Assembly: GCF_014610845.1 (NCBI RefSeq)
Contig: NZ_JABTCG010000006.1
Span: 1-64,000 of the forward strand
Direction of reading: 5' to 3'
Length of the DNA: 64,000 bases
Source of the DNA: Maribacter arenosus
GTDB taxonomy: Bacteria > Bacteroidota > Bacteroidia > Flavobacteriales > Flavobacteriaceae
The translations under genes were made by a program, and so were the position numbers. The notes under the pieces are model-generated. The model did not search any database and was not told the DNA's origin. It saw only the letters and a list, made by a program, of their open reading frames with translations. Below are positions 8,683 through 18,797 of the stretch, piece after piece (position 1 is the first letter of the stretch; each line of letters opens with the position of its first letter).

Positions 8683-11600
8683 TTATATTGTTTGTAATTT
8701 TTCCTTTTCTAACCGAATCAACGCTTGTTTGTATTCCTCAGGAAATACTTTAACGAAATCGGGAAGACATTTCTCCCAATGCTCTAAAATACGTTGTGCT
8801 AATGGACTCATCGTATAATTGTAGTGACTTTCAATAAGCTCCCTAAGCTCGTTTATATCCTGATCTTCCTCGACAGGTAATAGGTTTAAGGCCTCTATAT
8901 TACAATTTTTTTCAAACGTCTTGTTTTTATCGTAGACATAGGCGATGCCACCACTCATTCCAGCTCCAAAATTACGCCCTACTTCTCCAAGAATAACAGC
9001 TACGCCCCCGGTCATATATTCACAACCATGGTCACCGATACCTTCAACTACGGTTTTTGCCCCTGAGTTACGAACACAAAAACGCTCTCCTGCCTTACCA
9101 TTGATATAAGCTCTTCCTGCAGTAGCTCCATAAAGGGTTACATTCCCGGTAATGACATTTTCCTCAGGAATAAGGGTCGACCCTTCGGGCACCTTGATCA
9201 CCAATTTTGCTCCGGAAAGTCCTTTGCCCAAATAATCATTGGTGTTGCCATTGACGGTCATGGTAAGTCCCCTGGTTGCAAAAGCTCCAAAACTTTGTCC
9301 TGCAGAGCCAGTGAAATTCAATTTAATGGTATTTATAGGTAGACCTTGTGCCCCATAAACCTTGGAAATTTCATTACTGATAATTGCTCCAATGGCCCTA
9401 TCGGTATTTTTTATTGGAAAATCCAAAGAGATCTTTTCTTTTCTAAATAAAGCTGGATGTGCTTTTTCCAGGATTTCAAATTCTATTGATTTATGTACAT
9501 CATGTACTTGTTTTTGTGTATTGTAGAATTTGGTGCCCTTAGGAACATCTATTTCATGAAGAATTGGCGTTAGATCTATTCCATTTGCCTTATAATGATC
9601 AATAGCTTTTTTTCGGTCTAATTTTTGGACTTGTCCCACCATTTCGTTTACGGTCCTAAACCCTAGTTGCGCCATGATTTCGCGAAGTTCTTGTGCAACG
9701 AAATACATATAATTGACTACATGTTCGGGCTTACCTTTGAATTTTTTACGTAATTCCGGGTTTTGGGTCGCAATACCCACAGGGCATGTATTAAGGTGGC
9801 ATACGCGCATCATTATACACCCGGATGCTACTAAGGGTGCCGTTGCGAATCCGAATTCCTCTGCGCCCAAAAGACATGCTATAGCAACATCGCGGCCTGT
9901 TTTCAATTGTCCATCACATTCAAGGACAATTCTATTTCGCAGATCGTTCAGGACCAAGGTTTGTTGTGCTTCCGCGATTCCCAATTCCCAAGGAAGCCCC
10001 GCGTGTTTTAAAGAGGTCAAGGGGGAGGCCCCTGTACCGCCATCAAATCCAGAAATAAGAATCACATCCGCCTTTGCTTTGGAAACCCCTGCGGCAACAG
10101 TTCCAACACCGACTTCGGAAACCAATTTAACGTTGATACGTGCCTTCCGATTCGCCGATTTTAAATCAAAAATCAACTGGGATAAGTCTTCTATTGAATA
10201 AATATCATGATGTGGTGGTGGGGATATCAACCCCACATAAGGTGTTGAATTTCTAGTTTTCGCAATGGCCGGATTGACTTTAGGGCCAGGTAATTGTCCC
10301 CCTTCTCCGGGTTTTGCCCCCTGTGCCATTTTAATTTGGATTTCCTGGGCGTTCGTTAAATAGTTGGAAGTTACCCCAAACCTGCCGGATGCTACTTGTT
10401 TAATGGCACTGTTGCGCCAGTCGCCTGTCTGGTTTTTATAAAAGCGATCCGCATCCTCACCACCTTCGCCAGAATTACTCTTACCACCAATACGATTCAT
10501 GGCAATGGCCAGGTTTTCATGCGCTTCTTTGCTTATCGATCCATAGGACATGGCCCCGGTCTTGAAGCGTTTTACAATTTGTGTCCATGGTTCAACCTCT
10601 TCCAATGGAATAGGATCGTAGTTGGAAAATTCGAACAATCCTCGAATGGTCATCAAGTTTTTTGATTGCTCATTCACCATCGCAGCAAACTCTTTATATG
10701 TTTCGGGTTCATTACCACGAACGGCTTTCTGGAGTTTGGCAACCGATAGGGGGTTGAACATATGCTTTTCGCCGTTTCTTCTCCATCGATATTCCCCACC
10801 GATTTCTAAATCAAGATTGGCCGCGACTTCTTTTTTGGCATAAGCCCTATGATGTCTTTTTGCGATTTCCTTCTCTATTTCATAAAGCCCTACACCTTGG
10901 ATTCGGGTTGGCGTATTGGGGAAATACTTGTTTACTACTTTGGTATTGATCCCTATGCACTCGAACAGTTGGGAACCTCGATAGGAGTTCAAGGTGGAAA
11001 TCCCGATTTTGTTCATGACCTTAAGAATGCCTTTTCCAATGGCCTTATTGTAATTATTTATCGCCTCTTCAAACGTGAAGTCAGTAATGTCGTTTTCTTC
11101 AATCTGTTCTGCAATGATTTCATTGACCAGGTACGGGTTTATGGCACTGGCACCGAAGCCGAACAATAAGGCGAAATGATGAACTTCGCGTGGCTCCGCA
11201 GATTCAATAATGATACTTAGCTTTGAACGATTCCCATTTTTTCGAAGACCACTATTTACATACGAACAGGCCAATAAGGCAGGGATAGGAGCCATTTCCT
11301 CATTAGTATTCCTATCTGAGAGTATTATTATATTTGTGTCCTCATCGATTGCTCTTGAGGCTTGCTGTAAAATGGATTCAAGCGCATCTTCCAAGCCATT
11401 GAGACCTTTTACTATCTCGTACAGCATTGGAATTGAGACTACCTTATAGTCCGGGCTGGCATCGTAATTCTTTATTTTGTCCAAATCTTCCTTAGAAATG
11501 ACCGGATTTTGGATTTTTAATTTTCTACAATGCTTTTCGGTAATTTCAAAAAGGTTATAGTCACTTCCCAAGGTAAGACTAATATCGGTAATCAATTCCT

Positions 11601-13191
11601 CGCGAATCCCATCCAAAGGTGGGTTAGTGACCTGTGCGAACAATTGCTTAAAATAATTATAAATATGTTGTGGACGTTCGGACAGCACAGCAATTGGGGT
11701 GTCAGAACCCATGGATCCAATGGGCTCCTTGGCTGTTTTGCCCATGGGAAGGATTATGGTATTTATATCCTCCAGGGTATAACCAAAAACAGCCTTACGT
11801 TTTTCCAAGGAGGCTTCCCCAAGAAAAAGTGGACAATCATTATAAGGAATATCCCTTAAGTGCACTAAGTTATCATCCAACCATTTTTTATAGGGATGGC
11901 GCTTTGCAATCTCTTCCTTTATTTCTTCATCATTAATGATTCTACCTTCCTCCATGTTCACTAGGAACATTTTACCAGGCTCCAATCTTCCGTGAAATTC
12001 AACATTTTCCGGTTTAATTTCAATAACCCCGGTTTCAGAGGACATGATGACATATCCATTTTTGGTCACAGTATATCTGGAAGGTCGTAGCCCATTTCTA
12101 TCTAAAAGTGCACCGATATAGTTCCCATCGGTAAAGGGTATTGAAGCGGGTCCGTCCCAAGGTTCCATGGTGCAGGAGTTGTACTCGTAGAAAGCACGTT
12201 TTGCCTCGGACATTTCGGTATTTTTTTCCCAGGCTTCAGGCACGAGCATCATCATCGCCTCCGGCAGTGAGCGGCCGGTCATTAGCAGCAGTTCAACGAC
12301 CATATCCATGGTGGCGGAATCTGATTTTCCAGGTAGGATAATGGGCAGTATATTTTTAATGTCATCACCAAACCAATCACTTTCAAATAACTCTTCGCGC
12401 GATTTCATTCGCGATACATTCCCTCTTAAAGTGTTTATCTCCCCATTATGGCACATGTACCGGAAAGGTTGGGCAAGGTCCCAGGTGGGGAAGGTATTGG
12501 TAGAAAAGCGTTGATGTACCAAGGATAGTCTGGTAACAACCCTTGAGTCCATTAAATCTGTGTAATAAAGGCTAATATCCTTCGGCATTAATAGCCCCTT
12601 GAAAATGATGATCTTAGTAGAAAGGCTAGGGACGTAAAAGAACTTGCTTTCCGATAACTTGGAATTTAATATGGCATGTTCGGTCACTTTTCTTGCGATG
12701 AACAATTTCAAGTTAAACTGAAAATCATCCTGCTCCGGATTCCCTTTGGAAATAAAAACTTGTTTTACAAAAGGTTCGGTTTCCATGGCAATACGACCGG
12801 GTATCGACCGGTTTACTGGCACGTTACGCCAACCAAGTAATTGTAGGCCTTGGGATTTAATATTCTTTTCGAATTCTTCAATACAGAAAGCTCTTTGATT
12901 CTCCTTTTGTGGAAGAAAGACGTTCGCAACGGCATAAGCCCCTGCCGCCGGCAGTTCAAAATCGCAAACATCGGTAAAGAAATCATGGGGTATATCTATA
13001 AGTATTCCGGCCCCATCACCGGTTTTGCCATCAGCACTTACCGCACCACGGTGCTCAAGTTTATCCAAAATCTCCAACGCCTTATGGATAATGTCGTTCG
13101 ACTTTATTCCTTTTAGGCTACATATAAAACCGGCGCCACAATTATCGTGTTCAAATTCCGGCAGGTATAACCCTTGTTTTATCAACTTCAT
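8683..13191 (-). CDS. gltB: Glutamate synthase large subunit
   Basis: The 1502-residue large subunit releases ammonia from glutamine and transfers it to 2-oxoglutarate. The N-terminus ends its short propeptide at Cys18 (DNCGAGF), the glutaminase nucleophile expected after processing. Next come a class II glutaminase domain (to about 430), a central domain, the FMN synthase domain with the 3Fe-4S cysteines CHLNTCPVG, and the C-terminal GxGxG beta-helix domain (about 1250-1440). Length fits bacterial GltB. It is the first gene of the gltBD pair. A possible Bacteroidota -7 element (TATTTTTG on the minus strand, 13209-13216) lies just before the start codon, but its -33 partner is not obvious. 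Confidence 0.97.
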   Translation of the reverse strand: MKLIKQGLYLPEFEHDNCGAGFICSLKGIKSNDIIHKALEILDKLEHRGAVSADGKTGDGAGILIDIPHDFFTDVCDFELPAAGAYAVANVFLPQKENQRAFCIEEFEKNIKSQGLQLLGWRNVPVNRSIPGRIAMETEPFVKQVFISKGNPEQDDFQFNLKLFIARKVTEHAILNSKLSESKFFYVPSLSTKIIIFKGLLMPKDISLYYTDLMDSRVVTRLSLVHQRFSTNTFPTWDLAQPFRYMCHNGEINTLRGNVSRMKSREELFESDWFGDDIKNILPIILPGKSDSATMDMVVELLLMTGRSLPEAMMMLVPEAWEKNTEMSEAKRAFYEYNSCTMEPWDGPASIPFTDGNYIGALLDRNGLRPSRYTVTKNGYVIMSSETGVIEIKPENVEFHGRLEPGKMFLVNMEEGRIINDEEIKEEIAKRHPYKKWLDDNLVHLRDIPYNDCPLFLGEASLEKRKAVFGYTLEDINTIILPMGKTAKEPIGSMGSDTPIAVLSERPQHIYNYFKQLFAQVTNPPLDGIREELITDISLTLGSDYNLFEITEKHCRKLKIQNPVISKEDLDKIKNYDASPDYKVVSIPMLYEIVKGLNGLEDALESILQQASRAIDEDTNIIILSDRNTNEEMAPIPALLACSYVNSGLRKNGNRSKLSIIIESAEPREVHHFALLFGFGASAINPYLVNEIIAEQIEENDITDFTFEEAINNYNKAIGKGILKVMNKIGISTLNSYRGSQLFECIGINTKVVNKYFPNTPTRIQGVGLYEIEKEIAKRHHRAYAKKEVAANLDLEIGGEYRWRRNGEKHMFNPLSVAKLQKAVRGNEPETYKEFAAMVNEQSKNLMTIRGLFEFSNYDPIPLEEVEPWTQIVKRFKTGAMSYGSISKEAHENLAIAMNRIGGKSNSGEGGEDADRFYKNQTGDWRNSAIKQVASGRFGVTSNYLTNAQEIQIKMAQGAKPGEGGQLPGPKVNPAIAKTRNSTPYVGLISPPPHHDIYSIEDLSQLIFDLKSANRKARINVKLVSEVGVGTVAAGVSKAKADVILISGFDGGTGASPLTSLKHAGLPWELGIAEAQQTLVLNDLRNRIVLECDGQLKTGRDVAIACLLGAEEFGFATAPLVASGCIMMRVCHLNTCPVGIATQNPELRKKFKGKPEHVVNYMYFVAQELREIMAQLGFRTVNEMVGQVQKLDRKKAIDHYKANGIDLTPILHEIDVPKGTKFYNTQKQVHDVHKSIEFEILEKAHPALFRKEKISLDFPIKNTDRAIGAIISNEISKVYGAQGLPINTIKLNFTGSAGQSFGAFATRGLTMTVNGNTNDYLGKGLSGAKLVIKVPEGSTLIPEENVITGNVTLYGATAGRAYINGKAGERFCVRNSGAKTVVEGIGDHGCEYMTGGVAVILGEVGRNFGAGMSGGIAYVYDKNKTFEKNCNIEALNLLPVEEDQDINELRELIESHYNYTMSPLAQRILEHWEKCLPDFVKVFPEEYKQALIRLEKEKLQTI

Positions 13192-13497
13192 AAATTATGG
13201 TATTTGTACAAAAATATTATATAATATGAATTATGTTCATCATTGGGCCGTTTTGTAACAAAAAAAATCAACGTTTTTAAATAAACACCTAAATAACCTA
13301 AATATCGGATTTTTAGGCAGGATTTATTGTGAAATCCGTAAATGGTAATGGTAAGTTAAACGGTGTTTTCGACTGAAGTTACAATAAATTAAATCTCGAC
13401 AAAAGAACATTAACACCTTGCGACTTCACGTTCATTCAAATGAATCATCGCAAAGGCCATAAAAACAATCCAATGAGTTATTGCATCGCGTTTACTT
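13192..13497. other. Intergenic region upstream of gltB
   Basis: About 300 bases without a credible gene, between the gltB start and the stop of the acyl-CoA dehydrogenase gene. It is AT-rich near gltB. A short palindrome-like ATTCAAATGAAT lies around 13435. I see no RNA gene or strong terminator. Confidence 0.5.
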
Positions 13498-14640
13498 CTA
13501 ATTCCGTGTGATACTTCGTGAAATTACGATTTTCTGGATTTCTGAAGTGCCCTCATAAATCTGGGTAATCTTGGCATCACGCATTAAGCGCTCTACATGA
13601 TAATCTTTGACAAAACCGTTACCCCCATGAATTTGGACGGCTTCTATTGCAGTGTCCATAGCCACTTGGGAAGCGTAAAGTTTGGCCATGGCACTGGACA
13701 GGTCATAGTTATTGCCTTGGTCTTTGTCCCACGCCGACTTATAGACCAAATATCTTGCAGCTTCGATTTGCGTGTGCATATCGGCCAACTTAAAGGCTAT
13801 GGCTTGGTGGTTTGCTATTTCGGTGCCGAATGCTTTTCGTTCTTTGGAATACTTCAACGCCAATTCATAGGCGCCGGCAGCGATACCCAAAGCTTGGGCT
13901 GCGATACCAATTCTACCGCCAGACAAGGTTTTCATGGCAAATTTAAAACCAAAGCCGTCTTCGCCTATTCTATTTTCCTTTGGGATTTTTACATCATTGA
14001 AGTTCAAAGAATGGGTGTCACTACCACGTATTCCCAGTTTATTCTCCTTAGGGCCAATTTGAAAACCCTCCATACCTTTTTCTACAATCAAGGCGTTGAT
14101 TCCCTTATGCCCTTTGTCCCTATCTGTCTGTGCAATTACCAAATAAATTTCTGCAGTACCACCATTGGTAATCCAGTTCTTTGTTCCATTTAAAATGTAA
14201 TGGTCCCCTTTATCGATTGCCGTTGTCTTTTGTGAAGTGGCATCGCTTCCTGCCTCTGGTTCTGAAAGACAAAAAGCTCCTATTATTTCCCCTGTGGCTA
14301 AACGTGTGAGGTATTTTTGTTTTTGTTCTTCGTTGCCAAAAGCTTCCAACCCCCAGCATACCAATGAATTGTTCACTGATACCACAACCGATGAGGAAGC
14401 ATCTATTTTTGACAATTCTTCCATAACCAGGGCATAGGAAACCGTGTCGAGACCACTACCTCCATATTTCGGGTCCACCATCATTCCAAGAAAACCCAAT
14501 TCGCCCATTTTCTTTACTTGTTCAGTAGGAAATTTTTGGGCTTCATCACGTTCAATAACCCCAGGTAACAGCTCATTTTGAGCAAAATCACGGGCGGCTT
14601 CCTGAATCATTCGTTGTTCTTCGGATAAGGTGAAATCCAT
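13498..14640 (-). CDS. Acyl-CoA dehydrogenase
   Basis: A 380-residue acyl-CoA dehydrogenase that oxidises short or branched acyl-CoA esters with FAD, passing electrons to ETF. The family layout is complete: N-terminal helical domain, middle beta domain with GAFCLSEPEAGSDATS and NGTKNWITNGG (the two signature segments), and a C-terminal helical domain with QIHGGNGFVKDYHVERLMRD. The catalytic base is the Glu of QIYEGTSEIQ near the end. Length is typical of butyryl/isovaleryl-type enzymes; the precise substrate cannot be read. It is divergent from the dehydrogenase gene at 14911. Confidence 0.95.
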   Translation of the reverse strand: MDFTLSEEQRMIQEAARDFAQNELLPGVIERDEAQKFPTEQVKKMGELGFLGMMVDPKYGGSGLDTVSYALVMEELSKIDASSSVVVSVNNSLVCWGLEAFGNEEQKQKYLTRLATGEIIGAFCLSEPEAGSDATSQKTTAIDKGDHYILNGTKNWITNGGTAEIYLVIAQTDRDKGHKGINALIVEKGMEGFQIGPKENKLGIRGSDTHSLNFNDVKIPKENRIGEDGFGFKFAMKTLSGGRIGIAAQALGIAAGAYELALKYSKERKAFGTEIANHQAIAFKLADMHTQIEAARYLVYKSAWDKDQGNNYDLSSAMAKLYASQVAMDTAIEAVQIHGGNGFVKDYHVERLMRDAKITQIYEGTSEIQKIVISRSITRN

Positions 14641-14664
14641 AGTCTTAGATATTGGTTATTCTAA

Positions 14665-14672
14665 CAAATATA
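14665..14672 (-). promoter_or_regulatory. Candidate -7 element for the acyl-CoA dehydrogenase gene
   Basis: The minus strand reads TATATTTG, an exact match to the Bacteroidota -7 consensus TAnnTTTG, 25 bases before the start codon. No clear -33 TTTG is seen at the usual spacing, so this rests on one box. Confidence 0.4.
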
Positions 14673-14772
14673 CAGTAATGTTATAAATTTTCTTTGGCTT
14701 TGGGAAGTTGTTTTAAAGCGTAAAAATTTTGAGTTTAAAAGGTAGAAAGGCCTTTTTTTAATTTCTGTATTT

Positions 14773-14780
14773 TATATTTG
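14773..14780 (+). promoter_or_regulatory. Candidate -7 element for the dehydrogenase gene at 14911
   Basis: TATATTTG matches the TAnnTTTG -7 consensus. A perfect 10-bp palindrome TTCGATCGAA follows immediately (14781-14790), around the expected start of transcription, and could bind a regulator. The predicted leader is about 120 bases. Confidence 0.4.
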
Positions 14781-14910
14781 TTCGATCGAATTCTTCAAAT
14801 TGATATAAACCTAAGATTATCAGACATCACTATCCTAAAAAGGGGAAGAGGTGAAAGATTTTTTTGAGTATGGGGAGGAAATCAAAGTCAGGTCATCAGA
14901 ACAATAATTC

Positions 14911-16143
14911 ATGAAGAAACTTCTTCAAGCTTACGAGAATAAACCACCAGAAATAGTCTTTAACTGGAAAGATCCGGAGACTGAGGCCGAAGGATGGACA
15001 GTTATCAATTCACTTCGGGGTGGTGCAGCTGGTGGCGGTACTCGAATGCGGGAAGGCTTGGACCTAAACGAAGTGCTTTCCCTGGCCAAGACCATGGAAA
15101 TAAAGTTTACTGTTTCTGGGCCTCCAATTGGTGGTGCCAAATCAGGAATCAACTTCAATCCCCATGATCCAAGGAAGAAAGGGGTTTTAGAAAGGTGGTA
15201 CCATGCGGTAGCCCCATTATTGAAAAGTTATTACGGTACGGGTGGTGATTTAAACGTGGATGAAACGAAGGAAGTAATCCCTATTACGGAAGATGCAGGG
15301 GTATGGCATCCGCAAGAAGGGGTTTTCAATGGTCATTTTAAACCCACAGAGGCTGATAAGATAAATAGGATCGGTCAATTACGGTTAGGGGTTATAAAAC
15401 CTCTAGAGACGACGAAATACTCACCTGATGTTCCTAGAAAATATACCGTGGCCGATATGATAACAGGTTATGGTGTAGCGGAAGCTGTTCGGCATTATTA
15501 CGATATTTTTGGTGGCAATGTTATGGGCAAGCGAGCGGTTATTCAAGGTTTTGGGAATGTTGGTGGCGCTGCCGCTTTTTATCTGGCCCAAATGGGGGCC
15601 AAGATTGTCGGTGTTTTGGATAGAACCGGGGGAGTTATCAAAGAAGACGGATTTTCGTTTGAGGATATAAAAGAATTCTATTTAAATAAACAGGGCAATA
15701 ATTTAATGGCCAGTGCGGATCAAATGATTCCCTTTGAGGAAATCAATGAAAGAATCTGGACGCTACGGACTGAGATATTCGCACCTTGTGCAGCTTCAAG
15801 ACTTATTACGAAAGATCAGATTTCACAAATGATCGATACAGGTCTCGAAGTCATCTCATGTGGGGCCAACGTGCCTTTTGCAGACAAGGAAATTTTCTTT
15901 GGTCCTATTATGGAATATACCGATGGCAAGGTGAGCCTAATACCCGATTTTGTCTCAAATTGTGGCATGGCCAGGGTTTTTGCCTATTTTATGGAGAAAA
16001 GAGTGGGTATGGATGATGATTTAATATTTAAAGATACCTCGAATACCATTAGAAAAGCAATTTTGAATATCTTTAAACAAAATCATTCAAAATTGAATTT
16101 AAGTGCAACCGGATTTGAAATTGCGTTAAAGCAATTAGTTTAA
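14911..16143 (+). CDS. Glu/Leu/Phe/Val dehydrogenase family amino-acid dehydrogenase
   Basis: A 410-residue NAD(P)-dependent amino-acid dehydrogenase. The N-terminal catalytic domain shows GGAAGGGTRMREGL, the lysine-containing PPIGGAKSGI and GTGGDLNVDE. The C-terminal Rossmann domain has AVIQGFGNVGGAAAFYLA. The sequence is clearly different from the second family member in the island (50802-52094), so the two probably serve different substrates or conditions. Substrate (glutamate, leucine, phenylalanine or valine) cannot be assigned from motifs. It precedes the nhaD-type gene by 18 bases, suggesting co-transcription. Confidence 0.93.
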   Translation: MKKLLQAYENKPPEIVFNWKDPETEAEGWTVINSLRGGAAGGGTRMREGLDLNEVLSLAKTMEIKFTVSGPPIGGAKSGINFNPHDPRKKGVLERWYHAVAPLLKSYYGTGGDLNVDETKEVIPITEDAGVWHPQEGVFNGHFKPTEADKINRIGQLRLGVIKPLETTKYSPDVPRKYTVADMITGYGVAEAVRHYYDIFGGNVMGKRAVIQGFGNVGGAAAFYLAQMGAKIVGVLDRTGGVIKEDGFSFEDIKEFYLNKQGNNLMASADQMIPFEEINERIWTLRTEIFAPCAASRLITKDQISQMIDTGLEVISCGANVPFADKEIFFGPIMEYTDGKVSLIPDFVSNCGMARVFAYFMEKRVGMDDDLIFKDTSNTIRKAILNIFKQNHSKLNLSATGFEIALKQLV

Positions 16144-16161
16144 ATTAAACCAATAGTATAT

Positions 16162-17496
16162 ATGGAAACCATTATTATCATCGTTTTTTTAGCAGGTTAT
16201 CTTGCTATTACCCTCGAGCACAATCTTAAAATCGACAAACTGATCCCTGCCCTTGCCATGATGGCCTTATTGTGGGCGATTATCGCATTGACACATATGG
16301 ATGTTTTTGAGGTGAATGCGGAACTTAGGGAACTGGAACCTACACATCTGGATGAGATATTGCTCCATCATTTGGGAAAAACGGCAGAGATATTGTTTTT
16401 CTTGCTAGGTGCGATGACCATAGTTGAGATTATAGATTATTTCGACGGGTTTGCGACGATAAAGGGTTTTATTAAAACCAAGAGCAAAAGAAAATTACTT
16501 TGGTTGTTCTCCATATTGGCGTTTATTCTATCCGCGATAATCGATAACTTGACAGCGACAATTGTATTGGTCACCATCTTACAAAAGGTCATTAACGATA
16601 GAAATACCCGACTATGGTTCGCCGGTATGATTATCATTGCAGCCAATGCCGGAGGGGCGTGGTCGCCTATAGGTGATGTTACAACGACTATGTTATGGAT
16701 AGCGAACAAAGTTACTGCCTTGCAATTGATAGAACATGTTTTGATTCCTTCAATCGTTTGTATGGTGGTACCTGTTCTCTTCGCCATTCAAAATAAGGCT
16801 TTTAAGGGAGAAATTGACGGCGATCTGGATGAGGAACCTCCAAAGTCTAAGTTTGGCTCCACGATGCTATACTTAGGATTGGGTTCCATCGTTTTTGTTC
16901 CTATATTCAAAACCGTGACCCATTTACCCCCATACGTTGGTATGATGCTTTCTTTAGCGGTAGTTGCAACATTCGCAGAAATATATAGTAGTTCAAAATT
17001 CAGTATATCAAATGTAGAGGGGGAAGATCATGATACTACAGGTCATCATAGCCCGGTACACGCCTCGTTATCTAAAATTGAATTACCAAGTATATTGTTC
17101 TTTTTGGGAATCTTATTAGCGGTGGCGGCATTGGAATCCCTCGGTATTTTATTCCATGCTGCAGCAAGCTTGAATGAGGCTATACCTAACACCGATATTG
17201 TGGTCATGCTCTTCGGTGTGGGTTCCGCTATCATAGACAATGTGCCCTTGGTTGCGGCCAGTATGGGTATGTTCTCTGAAAGCATAGACAACCCATTATG
17301 GCATTTTATCGCTTACTCCGCCGGAACCGGGGGCAGTATGTTGATAATTGGGTCAGCGGCCGGTGTAGTGGCCATGGGTATGGAGAAAATAGATTTCTTC
17401 TGGTACTTGAAGAAAATAGCATGGTTGGCATTGGTCGGTTTTCTGGCTGGTGCGGTAGCTTTTGTTTTAATGCGAGATTTTGTGTTAAACGCATAA
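16162..17496 (+). CDS. nhaD: NhaD-type sodium/proton antiporter
   Basis: The 444-residue membrane protein has about 12 hydrophobic segments and the two NhaD signatures: IIDNLTATIVLVTIL with the conserved Asp-Asn pair, followed by ANAGGAWSPIGDVTTTMLW, and the mirrored SAIIDNVPLVAASMG near the end. This ion-transporter superfamily member exchanges Na+ or Li+ for protons across the inner membrane, as expected for a marine bacterium. It sits between an amino-acid dehydrogenase and exbB on the same strand. Confidence 0.9.
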   Translation: METIIIIVFLAGYLAITLEHNLKIDKLIPALAMMALLWAIIALTHMDVFEVNAELRELEPTHLDEILLHHLGKTAEILFFLLGAMTIVEIIDYFDGFATIKGFIKTKSKRKLLWLFSILAFILSAIIDNLTATIVLVTILQKVINDRNTRLWFAGMIIIAANAGGAWSPIGDVTTTMLWIANKVTALQLIEHVLIPSIVCMVVPVLFAIQNKAFKGEIDGDLDEEPPKSKFGSTMLYLGLGSIVFVPIFKTVTHLPPYVGMMLSLAVVATFAEIYSSSKFSISNVEGEDHDTTGHHSPVHASLSKIELPSILFFLGILLAVAALESLGILFHAAASLNEAIPNTDIVVMLFGVGSAIIDNVPLVAASMGMFSESIDNPLWHFIAYSAGTGGSMLIIGSAAGVVAMGMEKIDFFWYLKKIAWLALVGFLAGAVAFVLMRDFVLNA

Positions 17497-17546
17497 TTTA
17501 ATCGATAAAACACCGTTATTAAGGCAAATTAAAGAAGAGAAACTAT

Positions 17547-18239
17547 ATGTCAATGTTACAAGATCTTGCACAAGACCCTGCAGTGGGTGAAATTCTATCC
17601 GAAGAAAAGACACTCTCGGTCATAGATTTGATTTTTAGTGGTGGTACGGGTAGTATCGTTATTATTTCCGTACTGTTTTTAATGCTTTTTGTTGCGCTGT
17701 ACATTTACTTCGAGCGCATCTTTGCCATCAAGGCGGCTTCGACTATAGATAAGGATTTTATGAACCAGATTCGGGACCATGTCACTAATGGTAAATTGGA
17801 GGCCGCAAAATTATTATGTGCCCAAACCGATTCTCCAGTGGCCCGATTAACCGAAAAAGGGGTATCCCGTATTGGCAAACCTTTGGATGATATCAATACG
17901 GCCATAGAAAATGCAGGTACACTGGAAGTCTATAAATTGGAGCGGAATGTAAGTGTTTTGGCCACCGTTGCCGGTGCAGCTCCCATGATTGGTTTCTTAG
18001 GAACCGTTATTGGGATGATTTTGGCATTCCACGAAATGGCCTCCAGTGGGGGACAGGCTGAAATGGGCTCTTTGGCTTCCGGTATCTACACGGCCATGAC
18101 CACTACGGTAGCCGGTTTGATTGTAGGGATTATTGCCTATATAGGGTATAACCATTTGGTAAATAGAACGGATAAGGTAGTACACAAAATGGAAGCCAAT
18201 GCAGTTGAGTTCTTGGATCTTTTGAACGAACCACTTTAG
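17547..18239 (+). CDS. exbB: ExbB/TolQ/MotA-family proton channel subunit
   Basis: A 230-residue protein with three membrane helices (about 33-53, 135-155 and 185-205). The conserved block GAAPMIGFLGTVIGMILAFH and the later GIYTAMTTTVAGLIVGI are the family signature. With ExbD it uses the proton gradient to energise TonB-dependent outer-membrane transport, such as the SusC proteins. It is 9 bases upstream of exbD. Confidence 0.95.
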   Translation: MSMLQDLAQDPAVGEILSEEKTLSVIDLIFSGGTGSIVIISVLFLMLFVALYIYFERIFAIKAASTIDKDFMNQIRDHVTNGKLEAAKLLCAQTDSPVARLTEKGVSRIGKPLDDINTAIENAGTLEVYKLERNVSVLATVAGAAPMIGFLGTVIGMILAFHEMASSGGQAEMGSLASGIYTAMTTTVAGLIVGIIAYIGYNHLVNRTDKVVHKMEANAVEFLDLLNEPL

Positions 18240-18248
18240 GCCCGTAAC

Positions 18249-18635
18249 ATGAAATTAAAAGGAAGAAATAAAATAAGTCCAGACTTCAGTATGTCGTCTA
18301 TGACAGATATTGTTTTTTTGTTGTTGATATTTTTTATGTTAACGGCAAATTCACCCAATGCCTTGGATTTGTTATTGCCTAAGGCTAAAGGGAAATCCAC
18401 CAATACACAGAATGTTTCGGTCAGTATAAATTCGAACCTGGAGTATTTTGTGAACAATGAGAGAATTAACGGAGAATACATTGAAATTGAATTAAAAAAG
18501 GCACTGGAAGGACAAGAGAAACCCACAATTATCCTTAGGGCAGAAGAGAGCGTTGCCATTAGAGAAGCGGTAAACGTAATGGATATTGCCAATAGGAACA
18601 ATTATAAGGTAATCTTGGCCGTGCGACCTAATTAA
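18249..18635 (+). CDS. exbD: ExbD/TolR-family biopolymer transport protein
   Basis: The 128-residue protein has one N-terminal membrane helix containing the conserved acid (MSSMTDIVFLLLIFFML, Asp at about 18) and a periplasmic domain ending ILAVRPN. It works with ExbB as the proton-driven motor. Only one exbD gene is present here, whereas many Bacteroidota clusters carry two. About 160 bases separate it from the tonB-like gene. Confidence 0.95.
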   Translation: MKLKGRNKISPDFSMSSMTDIVFLLLIFFMLTANSPNALDLLLPKAKGKSTNTQNVSVSINSNLEYFVNNERINGEYIEIELKKALEGQEKPTIILRAEESVAIREAVNVMDIANRNNYKVILAVRPN

Positions 18636-18797
18636 TGCCTATTCAGCATTATAATAACGCATATCATTTGTTTCTTTTTCGCTCATATTTCTCCAAAAAA
18701 GATAACCGTAGCTCAGGCTATGCTGATATTTTTTGTATCATCTGAACAAAAAATAATTCAAATTAGTAATACGGTATTTTAAAAGTGAATTGGCATT

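Noticed and set aside
9713-10201. Plus-strand ORF of 162 codons
   Set aside because: Lies wholly inside gltB in antisense; the gltB reading is continuous with conserved motifs.
13597-14193. Plus-strand ORF of 198 codons
   Set aside because: Antisense to the acyl-CoA dehydrogenase gene, whose signatures are intact; no independent support.
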